A DNA stretch of 64,000 nt from Arthrobacter alpinus (GCF_001445575.1 NZ_CP013200.1:868001-932000); one strand, 5' to 3'. Shown: positions 18,554 through 26,762, counted from the first letter of the stretch. Numbers and translations are program-made. Notes: generated from the letters alone by a model not told the origin.

Positions 18554-18641
18554 GGAGGATTCGCCTAGCGGCCTATGGCGCACGCCTGGAACGCGTGTTG
18601 GGTTAACGCCCTCGGGGGTTCAAATCCCCCATCCTCCGCCA
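18554..18641 (+). tRNA. tRNA-Ser (anticodon GGA)
   Basis: 88 nt with a class II long variable arm. The acceptor stem GGAGGAT pairs with ATCCTCC, followed by discriminator G and encoded CCA. The anticodon loop CTGGAAC gives GGA, reading UCC/UCU. The T arm GGGGGTTCAAATCCCCC is perfect. Confidence 0.97.
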
Positions 18642-18643
18642 AG

Positions 18644-18678
18644 AAAGACCCGGAATCGCCCAAGATTCCGGGTCTTTT
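18644..18678 (+). terminator. Rho-independent terminator of tRNA-Ser
   Basis: AAAGACCCGGAATC pairs with GATTCCGGGTCTTT around a six-base loop, and the right arm runs into TTTT. It starts three bases after the tRNA CCA end. Confidence 0.92.
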
Positions 18679-18823
18679 CTCGTTAATCGCTAGGGCGCAG
18701 TGGCGACCAGCAGTCGACCACAAGTCGGGGTTAGCGGCCAAAATGTGTGTACAGCCCGGGCGTGTCAGTGGCTTCTTCCACTTTCGGGGGTTCGCGGGCC
18801 GGTTTGCGGGGCTCACCCGAGGT

Positions 18824-18887
18824 CCGGGGGTAGTTATTACCTTTCGCGCCTGGCTGGCCGTGCGCGAAAGGTAATAACTACCCCCGG
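18824..18887. repeat. Perfect inverted repeat (26-bp arms, 12-base loop)
   Basis: The left arm starts CCGGGGGTAGTTATTACC, and the right arm is its exact complement ending GGTAATAACTACCCCCGG. It lies in the gap between tRNA-Ser and the peroxidase gene. A degenerate right half-copy occurs at 18913-18936. Confidence 0.92.
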
Positions 18888-18912
18888 GCACGAGGAGCGT
18901 GTCCGTACCGGC

Positions 18913-18936
18913 CGCGAATGGTAACTTCTACCCCCG
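18913..18936 (+). repeat. Degenerate half-copy of the preceding inverted repeat
   Basis: CGCGAATGGTAACTTCTACC... matches the right arm at 18862-18887 with a few substitutions, and has no matching left arm. Confidence 0.6.
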
Positions 18937-18955
18937 AATCCAAGAGCCCGCGAGC

Positions 18956-18980
18956 ACAAGTCGACCAGAAGTCGACTTGT
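18956..18980. repeat. Short perfect hairpin
   Basis: ACAAGTCGAC and GTCGACTTGT flank a five-base loop. Related GTCGACCACAAGTC wording occurs at about 18713-18726, so this may be another dispersed small element. It precedes the peroxidase start by about 45 bases. Confidence 0.7.
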
Positions 18981-19026
18981 TTCCCAGTGATCGCCGCAAT
19001 GTCCCACGCGGCGCTAGACTCACCGT

Positions 19027-19506
19027 GTGACTACGCAAACCTTAAACACCATCCCCCTCACGCTCAGCGACGGTACTGCTGCAACGCTGCCCGAGCTGGC
19101 TCCCAAAGCTGTTCTGCTCGTCAATGTGGCGTCCAAGTGCGGCTTCACGAAGCAATACGACGCCCTCGAAGCCCTTCACGCCAAGTACCGCGATCAGGGC
19201 CTGAGTGTTGTTGGCGTTCCCTGTAACCAGTTTGGCGGCCAGGAGCCCGGCACCGAAGAAGAAATCGTTGAGTTCTGCCGCAAGAACTTCGGCGTGACGT
19301 TTCCCCTAGCCGCGAAGACCGAGGTTAACGGACCCGACGCCAACCCCATCTACGCGTTGCTCACCGGTGACGGCGCCGAGCCCATCAAGTGGAACTTTGA
19401 GAAGTTCCTCATCACGCACGACGGCGCCGTACAGGCCCGTTTTGAATCTGCGATCACGCCTGACTCGCCCGAGCTGGTAGCGGCTGTAGAAGCAGCCATC
19501 GCCTAA
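19027..19506 (+). CDS. Glutathione peroxidase family protein
   Basis: 159 residues from a GTG start. It has a thioredoxin fold with the peroxidatic Cys in NVASKCGFTKQY (about residue 38), the Gln motif in CNQFGGQEPGTEEEI, and the Trp in IKWNFEKFLI, completing the Cys/Gln/Trp catalytic triad. A cysteine rather than selenocysteine is encoded. Actinobacteria generally make mycothiol rather than glutathione, so thioredoxin is the more likely reductant in reducing peroxides. Monocistronic; convergent with the HAD gene, sharing a GC-rich hairpin. Confidence 0.93.
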   Translation: MTTQTLNTIPLTLSDGTAATLPELAPKAVLLVNVASKCGFTKQYDALEALHAKYRDQGLSVVGVPCNQFGGQEPGTEEEIVEFCRKNFGVTFPLAAKTEVNGPDANPIYALLTGDGAEPIKWNFEKFLITHDGAVQARFESAITPDSPELVAAVEAAIA

Positions 19507-19511
19507 CGCTG

Positions 19512-19527
19512 GCTCCCGGCCGGGAGC
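19512..19527. terminator. Short GC hairpin between convergent genes
   Basis: Perfect palindrome GCTCCCGGCCGGGAGC located between the stops of the peroxidase and HAD genes, reaching the HAD stop codon. No T tract. Confidence 0.5.
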
Positions 19528-20414
19528 TACTTGGCCAAACCGTCCAGCCAGAACTGCAGGAATGCTGCGCCGGCGAAGTCATTGACAACATCGTCGCCCA
19601 ATTCCAGATCCGCGGCGGTCTTCACGGGGTAGGGCTTTTCCGGGACGCCTTCGGCCGGGCGGACATCGATGTGCTTCACGGCGTGGCCCTGGTGGAACAG
19701 CCAGTCAGCCATGGCGTAGTCGGTGCGGGAATCGCCCACTGTGCGCCAAGCCTCCGGAACAATTCCCTGTGCGGCCAGCAGCTCCACGGCCCGGCTGGCG
19801 CCCAAATCCTTGCCCAAGCGCACCGATTCAATATCTGTAGAAATGATGGAGGGGTCAACCCTGTAGTCGATGCGGCCCGCTGACCCGGGGGCCCGGTGCT
19901 CAAGGCGCACGGCACCCAAGTCGTGGATGGCCAGCAAAGTCAACGCATCGGCGTCGAACTTCTCCTGCTCGCCCAGGTAGACGCTGCTCTCCACCTCAAT
20001 GTGCTGTTCCACGGAGACCATGGCCCGCTTGGTCTCATCAAAGAACATGTGATTGGCGTAGGAATCGGCCACAAGATTGCGGATGTCCTCGCCAAAGCCT
20101 GCGGGCATGGCCAGCGACTTGTCGACGTGGACGGTGCCGGGGCCCTCCGGTGTAAAGCTGAACCAGACGGCACCCTTCTCGCAGATGGCGTGGACAATGG
20201 AGCCCTCGGGCAGGCCGGCCTCGAGCATGGGAACCATCAGCTGCTCGGCAATGAAGGCGTCGGATCGGCCGGTATTGAACACCACGGGGATACCCAGACG
20301 CACCAATTCGATCAAGTTGCTGATGATGCCGGGGGAGACGCGGCGGGTGACGGGGCTGGCCAGCGGGCCGTCAACATCGAGGAGCAGGGCAAGGGAAGGA
20401 TGCGCGATTGTCAT
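19527..20414 (-). CDS. HAD-superfamily phosphatase
   Basis: 295 residues. Motif I is LLLDVDGPLA (nucleophile Asp and acid/base Asp), motif II is VVFNTGRSD, and motif IV is GDSRTDYAMADWL. The GDSxxDxxM ending and large insert between motifs II and III indicate a Cof-like (C2-capped) phosphatase acting on a small phosphorylated molecule. The substrate is unknown. Cytoplasmic; single gene. Confidence 0.88.
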   Translation of the reverse strand: MTIAHPSLALLLDVDGPLASPVTRRVSPGIISNLIELVRLGIPVVFNTGRSDAFIAEQLMVPMLEAGLPEGSIVHAICEKGAVWFSFTPEGPGTVHVDKSLAMPAGFGEDIRNLVADSYANHMFFDETKRAMVSVEQHIEVESSVYLGEQEKFDADALTLLAIHDLGAVRLEHRAPGSAGRIDYRVDPSIISTDIESVRLGKDLGASRAVELLAAQGIVPEAWRTVGDSRTDYAMADWLFHQGHAVKHIDVRPAEGVPEKPYPVKTAADLELGDDVVNDFAGAAFLQFWLDGLAK

Positions 20415-20534
20415 GCCTCCATGGTCTCAGCAAGTGGCAAGGATGAACCACTTTTTGGTAACCATTTCGCAACACGCCGGGCCGCTGGGGGTGGCACAGT
20501 TCCTTTCACACCCACTTATCCCTAGTCTGGGGAA

Positions 20535-20834
20535 GTGATCTTCAAAGCTGTTGGCGACAATCGCCCTTACCCGGACCATGGCTACATCACGCCCAAGGAC
20601 TGGGCTGGCGTAGCGCCGCGCCAAGTCCGCCTGGCTGAACTGGTCACCACCAAGGCGAAATTGGACCTGGAGGCGCTGTTGGCCGAGGATTCCACCTTCT
20701 TTGGCGATTTGTTCCCCCATGTGGTCCAGTGGCGGGGCGAGCTCTACCTCGAGGACGGTCTGCACCGTGCCGTGCGCACTGCGTTGCACCAGCGCACCAT
20801 CTTGCATGCCCGAGTCTTGGTGATAGATGACTAG
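20535..20834 (+). CDS. Small conserved protein with ParB-like segment
   Basis: 99 residues from a GTG start at 20535. The segment VVQWRGELYLEDGLHRAVRTALHQ resembles the 'DGxHRxxA' box of the ParB/sulfiredoxin fold, preceded by RQVRLAELV at the position of the first ParB box. Related actinobacterial proteins are sometimes labelled VapB-type antitoxins, for which I see no support. Its end overlaps the start of the LytR_C gene by eight bases, so the two are translationally coupled. Confidence 0.65.
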   Translation: MIFKAVGDNRPYPDHGYITPKDWAGVAPRQVRLAELVTTKAKLDLEALLAEDSTFFGDLFPHVVQWRGELYLEDGLHRAVRTALHQRTILHARVLVIDD

Positions 20835-21840
20835 CCCGCCTGTGGGAACGCCCTTTGGCAGTCCCGCAGACGATCCCGATGCAACACCGCCATTTGCTGC
20901 TCCAGGAAGTTCTCCTATGGGAAGCACGACGCCGGACCCGCCCGCCCAGGTGCCGGGCATGCCCAACCAGCCGCCGCGTGGCGCTGCGCTGGCGCGCCCG
21001 GCGTCGACGCAACCAGCGGTACAGGATGCTGCGGCTGACGATGCGGAGGACGAGGCAGAAGGCGATGATGTTCTGCTCACCACCCGCCAGCGTCGCCGTG
21101 ACGCGCGTGAAGAGCGCCGTCAGGCCAAGGATGACGCCTACGAGCTGCGCAGGGAGCGTAAGAAAGCCAAGGATGGCACCACCTGGCGGGGCCACCATAT
21201 TGTGGACAGCCGTGGCTTGGCGGAGGCTTTCCCGGAGCCAGAGACCCCTGAACTGTTGCCAAGCACCGTCAGCCGGCGCATCACACACGCAGTGGTGCTG
21301 GTGCTGCTGTTAGCACTCGTCGTGGCAGGAGTGGTCTTGGTCGGCATGGTCCAGAGGGGCGAGCTGGAGCTGAAATTGGGTGCAGGAAAGCCCAGCCCAA
21401 CACCACTGTCCTGCCCTGCTGAAATTTTGAAGTATCCAGCCAACAAGACTGTCGTGGTCAATGTTTACAATGGCAGCAGCGTCGAAGGTGCCGCTGGAAA
21501 AGTGGCTGACGAGCTGAAAAAGCGCGGCTACCAAGTCAAGAAGATCGACAACGAGGTCATCGACCCGGTGGCACCGTCCGTCATCATCTCCGGCCCCGGC
21601 GGCCACGCGGGCGCATTCAACTTGCAGCGCAACTTCCCCAACAGCGAATACCTCGAGGACGATCGCCAAGACGCCACGGTGGATGTGGTGTTGACCGGAC
21701 AGTTCGGTGACCTAGTGGCGGCCAAACAGGTAGATCAGAAGGCTGGTGTGCTGTCCTGCCCGCGGCTGAATCCGCCGCCAAGTGTTGCCCCGAGTTCAGG
21801 AGCAACAGGCGCCCCGGCGGTTCCACCCGCCAAGCCTTGA
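20827..21840 (+). CDS. LytR C-terminal domain protein, membrane anchored
   Basis: 337 residues. A Pro/Ala-rich cytoplasmic N-terminus is followed by a charged stretch (RRRDAREERRQAKDDAYELRRER region), one membrane helix at about 160-182 (VVLVLLLALVVAGVVLVGMV), and an extracytoplasmic LytR_C domain (VVVNVYNGSSVEGAAGKVAD ... GYQVKKIDN). This domain accompanies cell-wall glycopolymer ligases of the LCP family, but no LCP domain is present here. It has a short Pro/Ser tail. Coupled to the preceding ParB-like gene. Confidence 0.88.
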   Translation: MTSPPVGTPFGSPADDPDATPPFAAPGSSPMGSTTPDPPAQVPGMPNQPPRGAALARPASTQPAVQDAAADDAEDEAEGDDVLLTTRQRRRDAREERRQAKDDAYELRRERKKAKDGTTWRGHHIVDSRGLAEAFPEPETPELLPSTVSRRITHAVVLVLLLALVVAGVVLVGMVQRGELELKLGAGKPSPTPLSCPAEILKYPANKTVVVNVYNGSSVEGAAGKVADELKKRGYQVKKIDNEVIDPVAPSVIISGPGGHAGAFNLQRNFPNSEYLEDDRQDATVDVVLTGQFGDLVAAKQVDQKAGVLSCPRLNPPPSVAPSSGATGAPAVPPAKP

Positions 21841-21905
21841 ACACGCGCAAGCCTTGAACGAGCGCGAGCCCTAAGGTCGCGCAAGCCCTAACCTGTCGCC
21901 AAGTC

Positions 21906-22532
21906 TTAGCTCAGTTTGAGGGGGCGTCCATCGGCGTCAAAACTGGCGCCAACGCCTGCCTGAATGAACCTGACGGCCCCGGCAATGTGGTCCTCATCCG
22001 GGGTGTCCACATTGCGCCGGGAGGCGCTGGTGGTCAGCGAACCATGGATCAGCAGCACCAGCCCGTCAACATCAGCCACGGGTAGGTAACGTTGCTCGAT
22101 GCCATCGCGCAGGATGTCCGTCAGCAAGGTGTTCAGTTCACCCACATGGACTCCCAGCTTGGCGAACGATTCGCTCGAGAGCACCGAACGCATGGCGGGA
22201 CCGGGCGGCAGGTGACGCCGTGTGAGGTCTTCCATCTGCGCCCGGACATAGAGTGCCAGGCGGTCCACGGGATTTTCCAAGCCCTCAAGGCTGGTCCGCA
22301 GATCAACCACAAATCGGCCGGTTTCATCCAGCGCGTACGCCACCAGGAGCTGTTCCAGATCGGCAAAATAGTTGTAAACGGCGGTGCGTCCCACGCCGGC
22401 GGTTCTGGCAACATCGGTCATGGTCAGGCCGGGCAGGCCATGAGTGAACAGAAGTTCGCCAAAGGCGTTGAGGATCTTGCGCTGCGTCTGCTCTCGCTGC
22501 GCCGCGTTAGTGGAGGCGGCTATTCTGGGCAT
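21906..22532 (-). CDS. TetR-family transcriptional regulator
   Basis: 208 residues. The N-terminal DNA-binding domain contains LTMTDVARTAGVGRTAVYNYFADLEQLL, the TetR recognition helix and YxYF motif. The C-terminal domain is of no recognised ligand class. An inverted repeat (22532-22561) covers its start codon region, so autorepression is likely. Neighbours on the same strand (hipA) end 60 bases upstream and are probably a separate unit. Confidence 0.9.
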   Translation of the reverse strand: MPRIAASTNAAQREQTQRKILNAFGELLFTHGLPGLTMTDVARTAGVGRTAVYNYFADLEQLLVAYALDETGRFVVDLRTSLEGLENPVDRLALYVRAQMEDLTRRHLPPGPAMRSVLSSESFAKLGVHVGELNTLLTDILRDGIEQRYLPVADVDGLVLLIHGSLTTSASRRNVDTPDEDHIAGAVRFIQAGVGASFDADGRPLKLS

Positions 22533-22561
22533 ACTGACAGTTTAGCGTCATTTTGTCAGTA
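22532..22561. promoter_or_regulatory. Candidate TetR autoregulatory operator
   Basis: TACTGACA and TGTCAGTA, perfect 8-bp arms separated by 14 bases, directly in front of and touching the TetR start codon. The 30-bp span is typical of TetR operators. Confidence 0.6.
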
Positions 22562-22592
22562 AAAGTATTTCGCCCTTGTACGCGGGGACTCG

Positions 22593-23855
22593 CTAGCGCT
22601 GGATCGCCTCGCGCCGAATGCTCAGGACACGTACGACGGCGGCACTTACGTGCCGCTCGAACGGCAGGTCCGCTGTGGAAAGCAAGGACGCCGAAAGTGC
22701 CTTGTCAATGCACTTGGCCACCAGCCGTTCAGGGATATGCAAGGACCGGCCAAAACGCAGCCAGTCATTGCGGTTCAGCCCCGTACGGCTGCCGGCGCTG
22801 CCTCCCACGGGCAGGGCCATGCCTGGGTCGCGGGAAGGGTCGCCGTCGGTGAGTTCTGTGAGGATACCGCCGGGGACGCCTGCCGCGAAGCCCTGTTCAA
22901 TCTCACTGGCCAGCGTGCATTGCAGATCGTAGGCCGGGGCCACCAACCATTCACCGGTGCTTTGCTGGACCACTGAAATGTTCTTGGCGTGAAGGTTTCC
23001 ATTGCCGGTCAGCCACGCAAAAAGGAACTGCAGGAAGATGTTTCGCGCAGCCAAGGCCTTGGAAGAACACATGCTGATGGCGGCGGAGGCCACGGCCTCA
23101 CTGGGCACCGAGTATTTGCGGCTGGGCCCCAGACCCAGCAGCTGCGCGCAGTCCTCCACCGCCAGCGGTCCGCTGGGGGACCGGTCGAAACGGGAGACGA
23201 GCAGCGCGGCTTGGCCAACGCCGTCGTGCACCAAGCGGGCATCAGCCACGGGGATGGACAGCGCGCGTGCCTTGGTGAGGAGGAGGTGTTCAGTCTCGAC
23301 CTGGTGCTGGTGGCTGCCGTCGTTGAACTTGAGGATGTAGGCGCGGGTGGGGTCCTTGTCGTGGCGGTAAGAGGCCGTGACCTTGTCCTGCAATCCGGGC
23401 AGCACCGAGAGGTCAACGGGGCCAGGGACCGCGGCAAAATCGGCAAAGTTGATGTCATCCATGGTTTTGGTGACCGTCAAGAGGGATGGGATCGTCTCGG
23501 GTTTCTGCCCGGCGGCAACAATCTGGACATCGCCCAGGGGGTTCTCGCCGGCGGCCACGAGCAGGGAGAATTCATCATCCATGGTGGTTTTGACGGCCCA
23601 GCGCAGCTTGGCCAGCCGCTCACCCTCCGGCAGTAACCCGGCGAAGAAGGCCGGCACGCTGCCATGGCTCAGCGTCACGGGGACGTCCAGCGCGGGCAGG
23701 GTGGAGGCGATGCTGGGCCCGCCAGCTTTCAGGTACTCCGGCAGGTAGGCGAAGACCACGCCCAGGCCGGCCTGCCGGGACAGTGTTGCCGCTGCCACGC
23801 CTCGCTTATACACAACGGCTCGGGTGACGGCCTTGGCGTATTCGAGGTTCTTCAC
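22593..23855 (-). CDS. HipA-family toxin kinase, catalytic Asp replaced
   Basis: 420 residues with GTG start overlapping the hipB stop by four bases. HipA kinases phosphorylate targets such as glutamyl-tRNA synthetase and are held inactive by HipB. The N-subdomain is followed by the activation loop with Ser150 in LSVLPGLQDKVT, matching the autophosphorylated Ser150 of E. coli HipA. Lys176 in YILKF is the ATP-binding lysine, and Asp310 in APAYDL the metal-binding aspartate. The catalytic motif reads NGNLHAKN: residue 287 is Asn where the family has Asp (GDxHxKN; Asp309 in E. coli). The 23-residue spacing to Asp310 equals that in E. coli (309 to 332), so the alignment is firm. It may be catalytically dead or altered. 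Confidence 0.88.
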   Translation of the reverse strand: MKNLEYAKAVTRAVVYKRGVAAATLSRQAGLGVVFAYLPEYLKAGGPSIASTLPALDVPVTLSHGSVPAFFAGLLPEGERLAKLRWAVKTTMDDEFSLLVAAGENPLGDVQIVAAGQKPETIPSLLTVTKTMDDINFADFAAVPGPVDLSVLPGLQDKVTASYRHDKDPTRAYILKFNDGSHQHQVETEHLLLTKARALSIPVADARLVHDGVGQAALLVSRFDRSPSGPLAVEDCAQLLGLGPSRKYSVPSEAVASAAISMCSSKALAARNIFLQFLFAWLTGNGNLHAKNISVVQQSTGEWLVAPAYDLQCTLASEIEQGFAAGVPGGILTELTDGDPSRDPGMALPVGGSAGSRTGLNRNDWLRFGRSLHIPERLVAKCIDKALSASLLSTADLPFERHVSAAVVRVLSIRREAIQR

Positions 23856-24055
23856 CGGGTTACCGCCAGTGTCAGGCTCATGCCCAGGGCTGCCGTGACG
23901 GCAGTAAGGATGTCCAGGCGGACGGTTTCACGCCCGTTCTCCAGATCACTGAGCACGCGGGTGGAGATGTCGGCGAGATCGGCAGTTTCGCTTTGGGTCA
24001 GGTTCAGCGATCGACGCCTCGCCCGAAGGGCCGCGCCTAATTCGGCAACATCCAT
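23852..24055 (-). CDS. HipB-like XRE antitoxin
   Basis: 67 residues from the ATG at 24055, with GGGGAAAGG upstream; an in-frame TTG at 24079 is less likely. The whole protein is one helix-turn-helix: LGAALRARRRSLNLTQSETADLADISTRVLSDLENGRETVRLDIL. It should bind its own promoter and neutralise the downstream HipA. Stop overlaps hipA start. Confidence 0.88.
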   Translation of the reverse strand: MDVAELGAALRARRRSLNLTQSETADLADISTRVLSDLENGRETVRLDILTAVTAALGMSLTLAVTR

Positions 24056-24367
24056 GCTGATTCGCACCTTTCCCCGCAACTGGTACTAAGTTTCCACAGG
24101 CCGTTGAGTGTCCTGTGTCTCCATCCTAAGCCCATGGCGGCATTTTTCGGCATGATCTTGCAGAAAATGACGGTGCACTCCCGCGGGGTGCGCTTCCGCT
24201 GGCGAACTGCGGAGCTGAGCCGTCTGGGTTGGCTGAGCTGTTTGGTACGTCTGGGAGACTTGGCCCGTCTGGCCCGACTTATCCCGTCTAGGTCTCCTAG
24301 GCCCTGGGATAGTCCCTGAAAATGGGGCACGTCATGGGAGCTGGCAGTCATTGGCTACTGTTGAGCG
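24056..24367. other. Divergent intergenic region hipB / MFS transporter
   Basis: About 310 bases without a supported gene. It must carry both promoters and the HipB operator, but I find no clear palindrome. Four CGTCTGG-like words occur at about 24221, 24248, 24266 and 24285 on the plus strand; significance unknown. Confidence 0.35.
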
Positions 24368-25648
24368 GTGACCAATTTTCTTGTAAAACGACCCTGGACC
24401 GGCCGCATCGGCGCCCTTTTGGGCATCATGGTCATGGCGTTGAGCTTGCGTACTGCCGTTTCAGTGGTGCCGCCGCTGTTGGGCGAGCTCAAGGGAGAAC
24501 TCGGTTTCGACGCCGCATCCACGGGCTTGCTGGCCATGATGCCGCCGCTGATGTTCGCCATCTTCGGCCTGCTGACACCGATCCTGATCCGCCGGTTCGG
24601 GCTCGAGAAGGCGCTGGTTGCCGCCGTCGTGCTTGCCGTGCTGGGGCAGCTGGCGCGTGCCGCAACAGATCAAGTCTGGCCATTCCTGGGCTTCACGGCC
24701 GTGGTTATGGCGGGCTACGGCATTGGCAATGTGGTGCTGCCACCACTGGTGAAGAAATATTTCCCGGACCGCGTGGGCGTGGTGACTGCCGGTTATGTGA
24801 CGCTCTTGTCCGTGGGCACGGCCATCAGCCCACAGCTGGCTGTGCCGGTGGCTGGCCTCAGCAATTGGCGCGTGTCCATTGGTATGTGGGCCTCGGTGAG
24901 TCTGATGGTGCTGCTGCCGTGGATCATCCAATTTGTCCGGGACCGGAAGGAACGCGCGGGAACTCCCGACGGCGCCTCCGGACCGGCTGCCCACCTCACC
25001 CCGGCGGGGTCAGGCACCGGACACGCACCTCGGCTGCGGCCATGGCGCTCGCCGGTGGCTTGGGGGCTGGCCATCTTCCTGGCCGGCAACTCGGCTCAGA
25101 CCTATGTTTACTTCACCTGGTTGCCGCCGTATCTCTCCGGTCAGGGGCTGGACGCCGCCACGGCAGGCACAGCGCTGGCCTATTTCGCCATCCTTGGTCT
25201 GCCCGTGAGCTTGCTGGTGCCGCTATGGGTGCCGCGCATGAAAAACCCGATCGTAGCCATCAGTCTGTTCGCGCTGTGCTGGGCTACGGGACATCTGGGC
25301 CTGTACCTCTCGCCATTGGACGGGACATGGCTGTGGGTGACGTTCTCGGGATTGGGCCAAGGCACCTTCGCCACGGCCCTGCTCATGGTGAACTTGCGCT
25401 CGCGGACCACCCACGGCTCCTCGGTTCTCTCCGGCTTTAGCCAGGGCCTTGGCTACGCGGGCGCCGGCATTGCGCCGCTGTTCTTTGGCACCATCCACGA
25501 CGCCACCGGCTCCTGGAGTGCCTCCTTTGCCATGCTGGGCGTCTGCATGGCGGTCATGATGACAGGTGCCGTCATGATCAATGCCAAGCGGTACATTGAA
25601 GATTCGGCTGCGGAACCAGTGGAAAGCGCCAAGACCTCGGTGACCTAA
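24368..25648 (+). CDS. MFS transporter, CynX/NimT-like
   Basis: 426 residues with a GTG start, twelve predicted membrane helices in two halves. The opening GIMVMALSLRTAVSVVPPLLGEL and RRFGLEKALVAA (MFS motif A-like loop) are characteristic of the cyanate/2-nitroimidazole transporter family. The central cytoplasmic loop (about 195-225) is Pro/Gly-rich. Substrate unknown; monocistronic. Confidence 0.88.
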   Translation: MTNFLVKRPWTGRIGALLGIMVMALSLRTAVSVVPPLLGELKGELGFDAASTGLLAMMPPLMFAIFGLLTPILIRRFGLEKALVAAVVLAVLGQLARAATDQVWPFLGFTAVVMAGYGIGNVVLPPLVKKYFPDRVGVVTAGYVTLLSVGTAISPQLAVPVAGLSNWRVSIGMWASVSLMVLLPWIIQFVRDRKERAGTPDGASGPAAHLTPAGSGTGHAPRLRPWRSPVAWGLAIFLAGNSAQTYVYFTWLPPYLSGQGLDAATAGTALAYFAILGLPVSLLVPLWVPRMKNPIVAISLFALCWATGHLGLYLSPLDGTWLWVTFSGLGQGTFATALLMVNLRSRTTHGSSVLSGFSQGLGYAGAGIAPLFFGTIHDATGSWSASFAMLGVCMAVMMTGAVMINAKRYIEDSAAEPVESAKTSVT

Positions 25649-25649
25649 G

Positions 25650-25737
25650 CTCTCCTCAGCAACGCTCCATCACGTATCGGGCCGTTTTACCCAACGCTTC
25701 TTCACATATGGCGATGTTTTGAGCATCGCTCCCTCAC
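25650..25737 (-). repeat. 32-bp-period intergenic repeat, minus orientation (locus 2)
   Basis: On the minus strand there are three consecutive units: 25706-25737 (GTGAGGGAGCGATGC start), 25674-25705 (GTGAAGAAGCGTTGG start) and 25642-25673 (GTGATGGAGCGTTGC start), each 32 bases. The third unit overlaps the transporter stop. The array lies just upstream of the dehydrogenase gene, which is flanked on the other side by a plus-oriented array. Confidence 0.8.
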
Positions 25738-25769
25738 TACCTACCAATGATCTCAAGGAAAAAGCAGCA

Positions 25770-26762
25770 ATGAACCTTCGATTCTTAGTCACTGAAAGAA
25801 TCCCGGAACCTGGCCTTCAGATGATGCGCGACGCCGGTGAGGTCACGGTGTTGCCGACGGTCCCGGACCCGGCGGAACTGCGTGCTCTGTGTGCCAGCGG
25901 TGACTATGACGTGCTGCTGTCCCAGCTGGCTGACACCGTAGATGCGGAGCTTCTGACGAGTGCCAAACTACGGGGAATCTCCAACTACGCCGTGGGCTTC
26001 AACAACATTGATGTAGCAGCGGCCACCGACAAAGGCATTCTGGTGAGCAACACCCCCGGCGTCCTCGCCGACGCCACCGCCGACATTGCCCTGCTACTTC
26101 TGCTGGGCACGGCCCGCCGCGTAGTGGAAGCAGATGCGCTGGTCCGCTCCGGCGGCTTCGAAGGGTGGAAACCCCAGCTGATGATCGGTAGTGACGTGGC
26201 GGGGCAGGTGCTGGGACTGGCTGGATTCGGGCGCATCGCCCGGGCTACGGCACGCCGGGCGCTGGGCTTTGGCATGGACGTGGTGTTCTCACCGCGCCCG
26301 CCAGCCGAGCGAATTGTTTCCGATGAAGAACTGGGGGAATTCGCCGGAAAGGTCCGCCAACTGCCGTGGCAGGACGTGGTGGCTCAGGCCGATTTCCTCT
26401 CCATCCACGTGCCGCTGACCGAGGATACCCGGCACCTGGTGGACGCCTCCGTCTTGGCGGCCATGAAGCCGGGCGCGATTCTGATCAACACCGCCCGGGG
26501 CCCGGTGGTAGATGAGGCTGCACTGGTCACCGCCTTGCAAAAGGGCATCATTGCCGGTGCTGGCCTAGATGTCTACGAGAGTGAACCCGCACTGGCGCCG
26601 GGCTTGGCTGAGCTGCCCAACACGGTGCTGCTGCCTCATATTGGCAGCGCAACAGGCCCCGTCCGGTCCAAGATGGCCGTATTGGCAGCGGCCAATGCGA
26701 TCGCCATGGCAATGGGCCAACTCCCACCGCACCCGGTCAACCCCGAGGCGCTCCTCGCCTGA
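25770..26762 (+). CDS. D-2-hydroxyacid (glycerate-type) dehydrogenase
   Basis: 330 residues from the ATG at 25770 (AAGGAAAAAG upstream). It is an NAD(P)-dependent reductase of 2-keto acids such as glyoxylate or hydroxypyruvate. The dinucleotide site is VLGLAGFGRIARA, with Ala in the first Gly position of GxGxxG. The catalytic Arg is in NTARGPVVDEAAL, the Glu in LDVYESEP, and the His in LLPHIGSAT. Length and NYAVGFNNIDV fit the glycerate/glyoxylate group. Single gene bracketed by two repeat arrays. Confidence 0.92.
   Translation: MNLRFLVTERIPEPGLQMMRDAGEVTVLPTVPDPAELRALCASGDYDVLLSQLADTVDAELLTSAKLRGISNYAVGFNNIDVAAATDKGILVSNTPGVLADATADIALLLLLGTARRVVEADALVRSGGFEGWKPQLMIGSDVAGQVLGLAGFGRIARATARRALGFGMDVVFSPRPPAERIVSDEELGEFAGKVRQLPWQDVVAQADFLSIHVPLTEDTRHLVDASVLAAMKPGAILINTARGPVVDEAALVTALQKGIIAGAGLDVYESEPALAPGLAELPNTVLLPHIGSATGPVRSKMAVLAAANAIAMAMGQLPPHPVNPEALLA

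Noticed and set aside
18554..18641. tRNA-Ser as an integration site of an island
   Set aside because: No integrase gene and no duplicated tRNA 3' end is seen in the flanking sequence.
20535..20834. VapB-type antitoxin
   Set aside because: No ribbon-helix-helix or AbrB pattern and no toxin gene beside it; the coupled gene is a LytR_C membrane protein.
24322..25440. Open frame inside the CynX-like transporter gene
   Set aside because: Another frame of the transporter gene; Arg/Gly/His-rich with no membrane pattern or family.
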